A model generated the notes under the pieces. The model was not told the DNA's origin, searched no databases, and saw only the letters and a list, made by a program, of their open reading frames with translations. The translations under genes were made by a program, and so were the position numbers. Positions 42,342 to 50,817 of a stretch of DNA of 64,000 bases are shown here, piece by piece; the first letter of the stretch is position 1, and each line of letters opens with the position of its first letter. The stretch is from Lewinellaceae bacterium (lineage in GTDB: Bacteria > Bacteroidota > Bacteroidia > Chitinophagales > Saprospiraceae). The stretch spans positions 744,001 through 808,000 of the forward strand of contig JACJYD010000001.1 in the NCBI GenBank assembly GCA_020636275.1, given 5' to 3'.

Positions 42342-43266
42342 TAATTTTTCTTTTAATGTTTCCGATCTTTTGAGAAGTTTTTATCCGATTTGTTTTTCTT
42401 ACGAAAGATGGATCAAGTTCATTTAATTTGGAAATTACCTTATTTCTCACCTCTTGCGACTCAAAAGCGTTTTCATCCTCCAAAAAAGACCGGGCTCTTT
42501 TTTCTATTATCTCAGCAACCTCTCTCTCGCTATGCTTGATCTTTTGTAGCGTGTGAAGGATGATATCCGTGCTTTCAAGATAGTATAGGCCCTTAACCCT
42601 CGCTTTGGAACTAATGTCCTGTGAATGTTTTCGGAAATAGTTCAAAACTTTACCAGATATCAAGACGTCGCCTTTTAATGCAACTTCGATCCAAAAAAAC
42701 CAATCTCCACAAAATTGGTAATGGATATAATGGTCCTTCAACGGTAATGCTGTTTTTCTGAAAACGGCCATGCTGGCATTAAAAATACTATTTCCTTTCA
42801 ACATAAATTGCCTGACAAATTCTTCTCCCTCAATAACTTGTTCAAGGAATTCATGATTTGATACCCATTTTATCTTGTTGTTCTGATCCAAGCATATAGA
42901 TTGACAGTAGGAGATTTTGATCTTTGGGTCCTTTAACATCGGAGAGACTAAGGTGTCCAGAAACGAAGGTTCGCACCAGTCATCACTTTCCGCAATCCAG
43001 ATATATTCTCCTTTCGAAAGAGAAATTCCTTTGGCCCATTGTTTGAAGGGACTACCTGAGTTTATTGCATTATACTCAATGGTAATGACATTGGGATGTT
43101 CGCGGTAACTTTCAATAATTTCTGTACTGTTATCCTGTGAGCAATCATCCAAAATAATCACCTCAAAGTCTTGATAGGTTTGGTTCAGAATGCTGTCTAG
43201 CCTTTTCTGCAGGAATTTTGAGTGGTTATAATTGGGTACAATTACCGAGACTACCGGGCTACTCAT
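42295..43266 (-). CDS. Glycosyltransferase family 2
   Basis: 323 residues. It starts MSSPVVSVIVPNYNHSKFLQ. VIILDDCSQDNSTEIIESYR, YIWIAESDDWCEPSFLDTLV (SDD) and FNASMAVFRKTALPLKDHYI are GT2 features. The helical C-terminal region (about 200-310) may bind acceptor or membrane. It follows the WbsX gene with a 4-bp overlap (43263-43266). Substrate unknown. Confidence 0.9.
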   Translation of the reverse strand: MSSPVVSVIVPNYNHSKFLQKRLDSILNQTYQDFEVIILDDCSQDNSTEIIESYREHPNVITIEYNAINSGSPFKQWAKGISLSKGEYIWIAESDDWCEPSFLDTLVSPMLKDPKIKISYCQSICLDQNNKIKWVSNHEFLEQVIEGEEFVRQFMLKGNSIFNASMAVFRKTALPLKDHYIHYQFCGDWFFWIEVALKGDVLISGKVLNYFRKHSQDISSKARVKGLYYLESTDIILHTLQKIKHSEREVAEIIEKRARSFLEDENAFESQEVRNKVISKLNELDPSFVRKTNRIKTSQKIGNIKRKINARVRKWDLGGSVLL

Positions 43267-44363
43267 TGTTTTTCATTTACACCGTTTATCACTTCCAAGG
43301 TGGCTTGTAAATAGGCATGTCCCCATTTTTGACAGGGCTCAAGGTGGTTCCCCTCGGCCCATTCATTCCAAGCATTGATAAAAAGAATGTTGTTCTTTCT
43401 TCGGTCATGAAGGGTCTTTTTGATCGCAGATTTCAGCCACTCCTTATAAAGATCAGGGGTCGAACCGTGAAAGATGGTGGCATTTCCTTTTAATCTCCTT
43501 GCCGTGTTATCCCAAGAAGGCGTTACACAATTGAACCGAATATAATGTGGTTCTTCTTTTTGGATCATATTATTAACCAATTCCTCATAAGAGTGTATAT
43601 TATTCTCCCGGAAGGCTTTGTTCACAATCCCCATTTTTTGTAAAACGTTCCATCGCCTCCCCTTTTGCATAGGAAAGGGAAGCCTGAGCCAGTCTGGTTG
43701 AAATTCCACTGAAGCATCAAAACCCATGTCGACTGGGTCATTTCTCTCATCGTTGAAGCTTTCAACTCTGCATAGGTATAGCTCTCCTATTCCAAGTCGC
43801 ATTGCCTCATTCCTCCAAGTATCTGCAGCCTGTTTGGGGTCTGGAATTGCAGAGGCTTTATAAACCAAAAAGAGTGGCTTCCCATTGATTCGGATATATC
43901 GGCTGTCGGAAAATACCTGCGCCAAGTACCGGATGTGGTTTAGGTTATCTTCCTGGGTGTAATTCTGTTTTATGAGAACTTCCTGGTCTTGTCCGTCCCA
44001 TCTTCTTGTCCAATTTTCATTTGCCCAGCACAGGCAGAAAGGGAAGTCCGGTTCTTCCGAGGCAAGAACATCATTTAGTGGCCTTTCGAGAAGACGTTTT
44101 CCGTTGAACCAATAATGGTAGTAACAAAAGCCATGGATTCCATGCTTTTTTGCCAACTCGACTTGAGCATGTCGTACCTCAGGAAGTCGAAGGTCGTAAA
44201 ACCCGAGATCAGCAGGAAGATGAGGTTGGTAATGCCCTTTGAATAAGGGCTTTGCCTGTACTACGTTTCTCCATTCAGTAAAGCCCTTCCCCCACCATGT
44301 ATCGTTTTCCAGAATTGGGTGATATTGAGGCAGGTAAAACGCAATCGGTCGTATCTCGGACAT
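43263..44363 (-). CDS. WbsX-family glycosyltransferase/GH99-like protein
   Basis: 366 residues, typical length. RPIAFYLPQYHPILENDTWW (5-24), GKGFTEWRNVVQAKPLFKGH, HGIHGFCYYHYWFNGKRLLE and FCLCWANENWTRRWDGQDQE are the hallmark motifs of Glyco_tran_WbsX proteins. They share the fold of GH99 endo-mannosidases and occur almost only in O-antigen and capsule clusters. The late block NILFINAWNEWAEGNHLEPC is also diagnostic. Its exact chemistry is unsettled: glycan assembly or trimming. It ends with a 4-bp overlap to the next gene. Confidence 0.9.
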   Translation of the reverse strand: MSEIRPIAFYLPQYHPILENDTWWGKGFTEWRNVVQAKPLFKGHYQPHLPADLGFYDLRLPEVRHAQVELAKKHGIHGFCYYHYWFNGKRLLERPLNDVLASEEPDFPFCLCWANENWTRRWDGQDQEVLIKQNYTQEDNLNHIRYLAQVFSDSRYIRINGKPLFLVYKASAIPDPKQAADTWRNEAMRLGIGELYLCRVESFNDERNDPVDMGFDASVEFQPDWLRLPFPMQKGRRWNVLQKMGIVNKAFRENNIHSYEELVNNMIQKEEPHYIRFNCVTPSWDNTARRLKGNATIFHGSTPDLYKEWLKSAIKKTLHDRRKNNILFINAWNEWAEGNHLEPCQKWGHAYLQATLEVINGVNEKQ

Positions 44364-44366
44364 AGA

Positions 44367-45208
44367 TTAAGCCTTGGGGGGAATTTGTTTTCTACTTACA
44401 AAAATCTCAAGTAATTCAGCCTCTAATCCAAGCTTTGGATCATTTTGGAGATAGATAATTGTTGTCATACCACTGCTCCTGTAGATGAAATCGACGAAGT
44501 CTAACCCCCAATCTACCGTCACTAAAGATCCAGAGGCATCAACAGGGTTCCCATGGTATTGAGGAGACTCAATGTGCTCGATCTCGCTTTGCTTATTTAA
44601 AGTAGCCCGGATTCTTGATTGTGGTAGGTTGGGATACCAAGGCATGGTGAAAATATGAGCGCCCCCAGGGTTTAACACCCTGGCAATTTCCTTGAAGGCT
44701 TTCTTGGGTTCTAAAACATGCTCAAAGACATCCTGGGTAATGATCAAGTCAAATGTATTGTCGTCAAAGGTTAGGTTGGCGAGGTCTTCAGAGCGAAATT
44801 TTCCTTTATGCGTTCCTCGTGGAATGTCCTTATAGGATTGCGAACTCGGATAGCCACTACAGTTCTTCTCGATGAAGTCAGAAGAATCGCCGCCGGGGGA
44901 AGATTCATGGATAGTTAACGCACGCCAGTTTGGAAAAAATCGTTCCAAAGCCAGAATGATGGCTCTCTGTCTTGGATGGATCTGCACCGATAGCATCTAT
45001 AATTATCCCTTAGCCAATCCCCTTCTTTTACATACAGAGTTTTCTTCCTACATATTGGACAAAAGCCGGTATTTGACTTTTTGAATACCCAAAGGAATTT
45101 TCCGTATAATCCCTCATTCCTTCTAAGAAAAGTTGAAATATACTTTTTACAGGAGGAAATCAATTGCTTAATACTTGTTGGAGGTGCGGTTTTGAGAAAA
45201 GGGGCCAA
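44367..45208 (-). pseudogene. Frameshifted class I SAM methyltransferase with zinc ribbon
   Basis: Two frames form one protein of about 280 residues. The first (from TTG 45208, right after an in-frame stop) has a zinc ribbon CPICRKKTLYVKEGDWLRDN and YRCYRCRSI. The second continues PRQRAIILALERFFPNWRAL, then the SAM-fold part TFDDNTFDLIITQDVFEHVL and VLNPGGAHIFTMPWY. The join is at about 44980, where ATCCAAGAC probably was ATCCCAAGAC; losing one C explains everything. The first motif I strand is after the ribbon (LTIHESSPG). A mutation or sequencing error are both possible. It would methylate a sugar or lipid-linked intermediate. Confidence 0.75.
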
Positions 45209-45248
45209 TCAGAAGAGTTTTATTTATCTCTTTATGCGTATTATTTTG

Positions 45249-46076
45249 TCAAACTCTGTAGCAGAAAATATTTAAAAGGACATCGTATGAGTTGTTTCTT
45301 GGCACTTTTTCAATGAAAGGAAATCTAAGGTTTGGATATGATTCTTTGATATAGTATCTGAAACCAGCAGAAGATATTATTTCAAGAAGTTGATTTAGAG
45401 TTTGTTGCTTATTTTTGAATCCATGAAATTCTACAAACATGTTTTCAACTACATGTAAATTGTTTTTACAATGGTCTAACACCTCAAGTTCAGCTCCTTC
45501 TATATCTATTTTTAAGAAGTCAACTCGGTTTTTGAGCAGGGTAGAGATGTCGATGCAAGGTACTTCAATAACATTGTCTTTGGGGATCGCATTCTCAACA
45601 ATTGCCCCCCCCAATGTGCCTTCTATATAAAAAGGAATGGTCCCATTGTACTTCCAAACAGCTTTATTGATTAAGGTGACGTTGTCTTTCATACAAAAAT
45701 TGTCAATATTCTGTTGGGCATAATTTAACAATTCAGGGTCAGGCTCAAAACCGATAACCTCTGCATGCGGAAAGCGTCTTTTGAAATAAATTATACTTAG
45801 CCCTATGTTGGATCCGCAATCAATAATCCTGGGGCTATCTTTATGGCATTCAAATTTGTATACTTCATCAATGAAAATTTCTTCGATGCTGTGCAAAAAC
45901 CAGTAGGCGTCAGGAGAAACGGTATCATTGTTGAAAATTTTTGACACGTGTTTTTCCCTCCTTTTTTTTGTTAGTAGTCCGAAGTAGGTAATGCGATTAA
46001 AAATGCCTTTGTATTTGAATGGGAATAGAAATGCCTTTGTTGCATCAATGAAAAATTTCTTTAATTGTCGCCTCAC
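45249..46076 (-). CDS. FkbM-family methyltransferase
   Basis: 275 residues. SAM-binding motif I is IIDCGSNIGLSIIYFKRRFP (about residue 84-103), then EVIGFEPDPELLNYAQQNID and the FkbM motif VDFLKIDIEGAELEVLDHCK near residue 190. FkbM enzymes O-methylate sugars or polyketides; beside glycosyltransferases the substrate is likely a surface sugar. The first about 70 residues are basic. The gene is AT-rich. It overlaps the upstream gene by 4 bases, and there is a gap of 40 bases to the frameshifted methyltransferase. Confidence 0.85.
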   Translation of the reverse strand: MRRQLKKFFIDATKAFLFPFKYKGIFNRITYFGLLTKKRREKHVSKIFNNDTVSPDAYWFLHSIEEIFIDEVYKFECHKDSPRIIDCGSNIGLSIIYFKRRFPHAEVIGFEPDPELLNYAQQNIDNFCMKDNVTLINKAVWKYNGTIPFYIEGTLGGAIVENAIPKDNVIEVPCIDISTLLKNRVDFLKIDIEGAELEVLDHCKNNLHVVENMFVEFHGFKNKQQTLNQLLEIISSAGFRYYIKESYPNLRFPFIEKVPRNNSYDVLLNIFCYRV

Positions 46077-47377
46077 TGTTTTTTTGCTTTTAGGGTGGCT
46101 TTAACAAACTTCCTTATTGGCTTTCTGTAAGTTCTGTTTACGATAGATTTTTGGTTTTCCCAAGCCATGAAGTCATACAACTTTGAGTTTCTATTGGGAA
46201 ATGTATCTAAATAATATTTTCTCAGGCCCCAATTCTTTGACAGATAATCAAGTTGGAGTTTAATAAGTCTAGAGTAAGAAGGAGGGCGCTTTGGTATTAG
46301 ACTCTCAAGTGGCTTTAGTTCATTTATTATTTGCGCAAGCCGGAGTGTTGCCTGACCATCCATGGTTCCATTGAAGAGGATATCATTATTGACGTCAGGA
46401 ATGTTGGGTGAAGAGTCATTGATTATTTCTAAAAAAGTTTCATAATCATAAGCAATATTTTCAAATTGCATGTGGATGATATTGTCTTTTGAATATTCCT
46501 CTAGGAAAATAGAGACGGTTTTTTTATTCATGATCCAAGCCTCAATAGCCGATGTGCTGTAGGTGTGAATAATAATATCACTTGCGTTAATGCATGTCGT
46601 GATGAATTCTGTATTATCCAACACGATACAATTTTGTGAGGCTGTAAAATTTTCCCAGAAGTCTGAACAATCCCAAGGATGTTTTTTTATCAATAAAACT
46701 TCATCATCATTAAGTTCTTCCAAAATAAATTTCTTCAAGATTTTAACAGTATGATCCCTTAATGCAGACGTTTTCTTTCGAAAAGACGAATAGTCCCATT
46801 TCTCCAGATCTTTTTCAGGCACGCCAACAAATGCATCCTCGAATAGAAAAGAGGATACAAAGAGGAATGTTTTATTAAATCTGCCTAAGTTGTACTTCGA
46901 TGAAAATCTTTCTTCTTCAATTGTTCTTAACTCTTTTTGATAAGAGATATCTGTTCTGGGGAATCCTACGAGTTTATATTTGTTTTTATTTAATGCGTTT
47001 ATGTTTTTGTTTTCCTTTACGTAGGTGTGGGAGTTTTTTGTGGCAAGTGTTTGAAGTGAGATTATATCTTGGTTGCTATCATTTGTGTTGTATGCTAATC
47101 GAATAGGGAGCTTCTTTTCTGCTGAGATAGGTTCTGACGTATTTATTACCAAATGAATGCTATTTTTTTTGCAGAAGGCGCCATACTTGGAAGTTGCAGA
47201 TTCTGCTATTTGACCGACAACCATTATTTGAGCTTGTTTATAAAGTGCAAATTCAATTGGGTTTTTCCAGCCAGGGTAAATCCAGGTCCTATGTCCCATT
47301 CTCTTCAAAAATTCCTTTAAGAGGAGCAGCCCTCGATAATCTCGGACAAAATTATCATATATTAATAAAATTCGCAT
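46073..47377 (-). CDS. Surface-carbohydrate biosynthesis-type transferase, GT-B-like
   Basis: 434 residues from ATG 47377 (MRILLIYDNFVRDYRGLLLL); ATG 47395 would add six residues. FVSSFLFEDAFVGVPEKDLE, DDEVLLIKKHPWDCSDFWEN and ASDIIIHTYSTSAIEAWIMN with KKTVSIF resemble the C-terminal donor half of CDP-glycerol or capsule-type GT-B transferases and of surface carbohydrate biosynthesis proteins. The exact reaction cannot be decided. The gene is AT-rich; its stop overlaps the FkbM start by 4 bases. Confidence 0.55.
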   Translation of the reverse strand: MRILLIYDNFVRDYRGLLLLKEFLKRMGHRTWIYPGWKNPIEFALYKQAQIMVVGQIAESATSKYGAFCKKNSIHLVINTSEPISAEKKLPIRLAYNTNDSNQDIISLQTLATKNSHTYVKENKNINALNKNKYKLVGFPRTDISYQKELRTIEEERFSSKYNLGRFNKTFLFVSSFLFEDAFVGVPEKDLEKWDYSSFRKKTSALRDHTVKILKKFILEELNDDEVLLIKKHPWDCSDFWENFTASQNCIVLDNTEFITTCINASDIIIHTYSTSAIEAWIMNKKTVSIFLEEYSKDNIIHMQFENIAYDYETFLEIINDSSPNIPDVNNDILFNGTMDGQATLRLAQIINELKPLESLIPKRPPSYSRLIKLQLDYLSKNWGLRKYYLDTFPNRNSKLYDFMAWENQKSIVNRTYRKPIRKFVKATLKAKKQ

Positions 47378-47466
47378 TCTATATAGCAGGCTCAAATTCG
47401 TACTTCTGGCACAATAACCTATGTTAGATGAATTTAAATGAACTTATAGATGCCAAGTACATCTTA

Positions 47467-48753
47467 TTACTTGATCTCAACTCTTCTTATTAGGTTTTCT
47501 TTAAGTAACCGATTGCTAATTGAGAGCAAGTTGAAAAATGGGCAGTTGAGCAATGATGCTATTTCCAAAAGACTTTTTTTTCCATCACAAAAAGAGATGA
47601 AATCCATCATAAGTTTGATATCATTCGTTGAACCTTTCTGACTCAATGTTGGATAGAGGCCACGTTTTCCCAACTGAGGTTCTCCTAATACAGAGGAAAC
47701 ATAAAAAACATTTTTTTCTAAAATTTCAATTGCTTGTTTCACTGCATTATATCCACCTTCAAGCCCGATAGGAGTCACAAAAGTTAAATCATCTAAAGAT
47801 GTGTGATACTCCGGAAAAGTCCCATATTTACTCCGCATAATAGAGGCAATTGGCAAGTCAATGCCAGGTGAGCAATATTGGCGTTCATCACTACCCCTGT
47901 CTAACCATGTATATTCCTTAAATTTTGGATCAATGTGTTTTAATACGTGTTTTGCAACTTTGTCAGATATTGTATTTCCTAATCGTGATGGTAAAAACGA
48001 GTATTCTCTTTCGTCGCCAAGGCATGTCATATTAAATCCTGCATAGACGTTTCTTTTGAGGTGTGCGAGATTTTTTGATAAATAGACCAACGAGCCGATC
48101 GTCTCAGGGATAAAAATAATTCTATATGTAAATTTTTTGTCTGTCAATCCTTGGAGCCACCTCCCAATCGCAATCAAAACTGCGGGGCCAGACAATTCAT
48201 TATTCGCCATTGATGGATGACAGATATAGGTGGAAAGAAAAATTTCTTTTTTTGTTTTTCCTCTCAAAACCAATTCTCCATAATTGAGGACTCCGTTTTC
48301 TAGTTTAGAATTAATCACCACATGATATTTTCCTTGTTTTAATTTCGTCCGTTGGTTGTGAGGTAGGCAAAACCCCCATCTTTCTGTGTAGTACGATGTA
48401 ACATAAGGAATTGCCTCGGGTTGATCTGGTAAAGAATATAAATGGTTGTTTAATTCATCTAAGTCAACCCATTTGTCAACTGGAATGGAATATCCAACTA
48501 CGTGTAAATTATTCTCTTTAAAATTAACTATTTTATTTCCTGCGTTATCTTCAATATACCCATCCGTAATGTTCCATTCCTTTGGCACCTCCCAGTCAAA
48601 TGCTTTATAACCTGTAGGAACATCTTTAATTAGAAGTCCCGGCAACCAGTTTTTTATATAGCCCAATGTGAATCTAGCTCCTTCCCCAGTTATGCTTCTG
48701 TTTATTGGAAAAAGATCTTTTATCCAGCTATGCATTTGATGGCCTATAGTCAT
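47467..48753 (-). CDS. DUF4910/DUF2172 aminopeptidase-like protein
   Basis: 428 residues, usual length. LFPINRSITGEGARFTLGYI (14-33), FDWEVPKEWNITDGYI, then the peptidase-like core EIFLSTYICHPSMANNELSG (metal-site H and following acidic residues), IIFIPETIGSLVYL and YHTSLDDLTFV. These proteins have an M28-like zinc-peptidase fold and recur in polysaccharide loci with nonulosonic acid genes, where they may remove an acyl or amino-acid group. The substrate here is unknown. It overlaps the sulfotransferase stop by 4 bases. The C-terminal winged-helix-like tail SFCDGKKSLLEIASLLNCPF fits the family. Confidence 0.8.
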   Translation of the reverse strand: MTIGHQMHSWIKDLFPINRSITGEGARFTLGYIKNWLPGLLIKDVPTGYKAFDWEVPKEWNITDGYIEDNAGNKIVNFKENNLHVVGYSIPVDKWVDLDELNNHLYSLPDQPEAIPYVTSYYTERWGFCLPHNQRTKLKQGKYHVVINSKLENGVLNYGELVLRGKTKKEIFLSTYICHPSMANNELSGPAVLIAIGRWLQGLTDKKFTYRIIFIPETIGSLVYLSKNLAHLKRNVYAGFNMTCLGDEREYSFLPSRLGNTISDKVAKHVLKHIDPKFKEYTWLDRGSDERQYCSPGIDLPIASIMRSKYGTFPEYHTSLDDLTFVTPIGLEGGYNAVKQAIEILEKNVFYVSSVLGEPQLGKRGLYPTLSQKGSTNDIKLMMDFISFCDGKKSLLEIASLLNCPFFNLLSISNRLLKENLIRRVEIK

Positions 48754-49751
48754 AAAAAAGGGGAGGGGTAGTTAGAAAAACTATCTCTGTAGAAATACCT
48801 GGTGTTATACCATTCGTAAAATTCTGAGAAAGCAATTTGTGCAGAATCTGGGGCAAATTCTAATTGGTACCCCCATGTTTTCATTACATCCCCAAGCCAA
48901 AATTCAATCACCTTTGCTTCAAAATCTGAGATTCTTTCTTTCCATTTTGAAACATTTGTTCTTTCTAGGCCTTTGAATTTTAGGCCGTCATGACTGTTTC
49001 CACTATATTTTTGATTAAATAAAGTAGGCTTGGATAGAATTGGATCGTATCTTATTTCGATAAAATTTGCAATTTTTTGCATTTCTTCTTCAGTGTTTGA
49101 GGCAAGTTCTTCAAATTTTAAAGCTCTGAAATTGTCAGGGTATAATGACTCATTAATGAATGCCGCTTTTAAATCCATTCTGCCCCGATTAATTAAGCTG
49201 GCAAGAGTCTCCATCTCGTTTTCATCCATTTTTGAGTAATAATTTTTGACTCCTGATTTTAAAGCTGCATAGTTATCTCTTGGGTCTCGGATTAGGTTGA
49301 CCATTTTAAATCCAGGTAGTTCTGATTTGAATGCGTTGAAGTGAATTACTTGGGAGGTCTCTTTGAATATAAAAGGCCTATTTTCATTGCTTTTGTAAAA
49401 CATTTCCACCCATGTTTGGGCCATTGTTTTTATGACTTTATTTTTTTTTAACAAGTCATCATGAGAGAGTTGGGTTGAGACTTTTTTTGCAAATGAATTA
49501 ATATCGATTGCATTTTTTGCTAGTTCTTTCTCACAGAGTTGAAGGCTTCGGCAGATTACTAATTCAAGCCTATCACGCAAGCTGTCTTCATTATCTTTAA
49601 GTTCTTTTGAAAAAAATGGGAAGTAAGCGTAAAGTATTGATATGTCAACTGGATAGAGGAAAATTCCGGGATGGCTATCAAAAAGCCTTTGAAAGACACT
49701 TGTGCCTGATTTTCGATGACCTGTAATAATTATGAAATTAGAGATTTCCAT
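48750..49751 (-). CDS. Sulfotransferase-family protein, second copy
   Basis: 333 residues from ATG 49751 (MEISNFIIITGHRKSGTSVF), overlapping the pseI stop by 14 bases. The phosphosulfate loop is TGHRKSGTSVFQRLFDSHPG (residues about 10-29). MVNLIRDPRDNYAALKSGV is the 3'-phosphate-binding region (R..D...). FRALKFEELASNTEEEMQKI matches the late conserved block. It is likely to sulfate the glycan or a bound lipid. AT-rich and intact. It is only distantly related to the sulfotransferase at 34227. Confidence 0.8.
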   Translation of the reverse strand: MEISNFIIITGHRKSGTSVFQRLFDSHPGIFLYPVDISILYAYFPFFSKELKDNEDSLRDRLELVICRSLQLCEKELAKNAIDINSFAKKVSTQLSHDDLLKKNKVIKTMAQTWVEMFYKSNENRPFIFKETSQVIHFNAFKSELPGFKMVNLIRDPRDNYAALKSGVKNYYSKMDENEMETLASLINRGRMDLKAAFINESLYPDNFRALKFEELASNTEEEMQKIANFIEIRYDPILSKPTLFNQKYSGNSHDGLKFKGLERTNVSKWKERISDFEAKVIEFWLGDVMKTWGYQLEFAPDSAQIAFSEFYEWYNTRYFYRDSFSNYPSPFL

Positions 49752-50817
49752 TAGGTGTGTTACTTGTAATATTGTCAAGTTTTAAAGGAGAGCCTTTGTC
49801 GATACTTACTATTGCTTTTTTCCCAATTACATATTTCCAAAATTTTGGCTCCAACCCATCCCCCGGCCTGATCACCCTAATATTCTCTTCCGTAAACACT
49901 TCTCCAGCCTGAATATCCTTGACAACATAAATAGAGCGCTTATACTGAAGACTCTTTTGTTCCGATTTTTGAGTATCCAGCTGCACAATGCCCAGCGCAT
50001 GAAAGGCCCGTTTACTTTCGATGACCAGCGCCTTTAGCTCTTCCGGCTCCAGCGAAAAGGCACTGTCTACCCCGCCATCTGCCCGGCGAAGGGTGAAATG
50101 CTTTTCAATGACACGAGCGCCTAAGGCCACTGCCGCTACGGCAGCTCCTATGCCCATGGTGTGGTCGGATAAACCAATGATACAACCGGGGAATATCTGT
50201 TGCAGGACGGGTATCGTATTTAGATTAGTGTTTTCAGGAGTGGCTGGATAGGTACTGGTGCATTTCAGTATGACAATGTCTTTGCATCCGTTTTCCTTGA
50301 GCACCTGGATGGATTCATATAAGTCGTCAAGACGCGAAGCTCCGGAGGAGATGATCACGGGCTTGCCCGTTTGCGCTATCTTTTTGAGCAGTGGATGATG
50401 GGTGCTTTCAAAGGAGGCTACTTTATAGGCAGGCACGTTTAAACTCTCGAGGAAATCCACAGCTGTTTCGTCGAAAGGGGAAGAAAAGGCAATCATGCCC
50501 AGGGCATTTGCGTAGCCGAAGATCTCTTTGTGCCATTCCCAAGGGGTATGAGCTTCCTGGTAAAGCTCGTATAAGTTTTTTCCATACCACAAAGATCCAG
50601 AATCAGTGATTTCAAAGAGTCCTCCCCTGTGATCAATGGTAATAGTATCAGCAGTGTAGGTCTGTAGTTTCAGGGCATGTGCTCCAGCATCGGCTGCTGC
50701 TTTGACTAGCTCCAAAGCTCGGTCAAGGGATTGGTTGTGGTTGCCGGACATTTCGGCGATGATGAAGGGGGGATGATTGGGACTTATTGTTATTCCTCCT
50801 ATTTTCAGCTCTTTCAC
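49738..50817 (-). CDS. pseI: Pseudaminic acid synthase
   Basis: 359 residues of the NeuB family. FIIAEMSGNHNQSLDRALEL (19-38), LKLQTYTADTITI, YKVASFESTHHPLLKKIAQT and IGLSDHTMGIGAAVAAVALG are sialic/pseudaminic synthase motifs. VIEKHFTLRRADGGVDSAFS (about residue 237) is the catalytic-site block, and a C-terminal SAF domain (SIYVVKDIQAGEVFTEENIR, then RPGDGL) closes the protein. It condenses 2,4-diacetamido-2,4,6-trideoxy-L-altrose with phosphoenolpyruvate to give pseudaminic acid. The HNQS variant after the SGNH motif favours PseI over NeuB. The start overlaps the PseG fusion by 4 bases. Confidence 0.9.
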   Translation of the reverse strand: MKELKIGGITISPNHPPFIIAEMSGNHNQSLDRALELVKAAADAGAHALKLQTYTADTITIDHRGGLFEITDSGSLWYGKNLYELYQEAHTPWEWHKEIFGYANALGMIAFSSPFDETAVDFLESLNVPAYKVASFESTHHPLLKKIAQTGKPVIISSGASRLDDLYESIQVLKENGCKDIVILKCTSTYPATPENTNLNTIPVLQQIFPGCIIGLSDHTMGIGAAVAAVALGARVIEKHFTLRRADGGVDSAFSLEPEELKALVIESKRAFHALGIVQLDTQKSEQKSLQYKRSIYVVKDIQAGEVFTEENIRVIRPGDGLEPKFWKYVIGKKAIVSIDKGSPLKLDNITSNTPNGNL

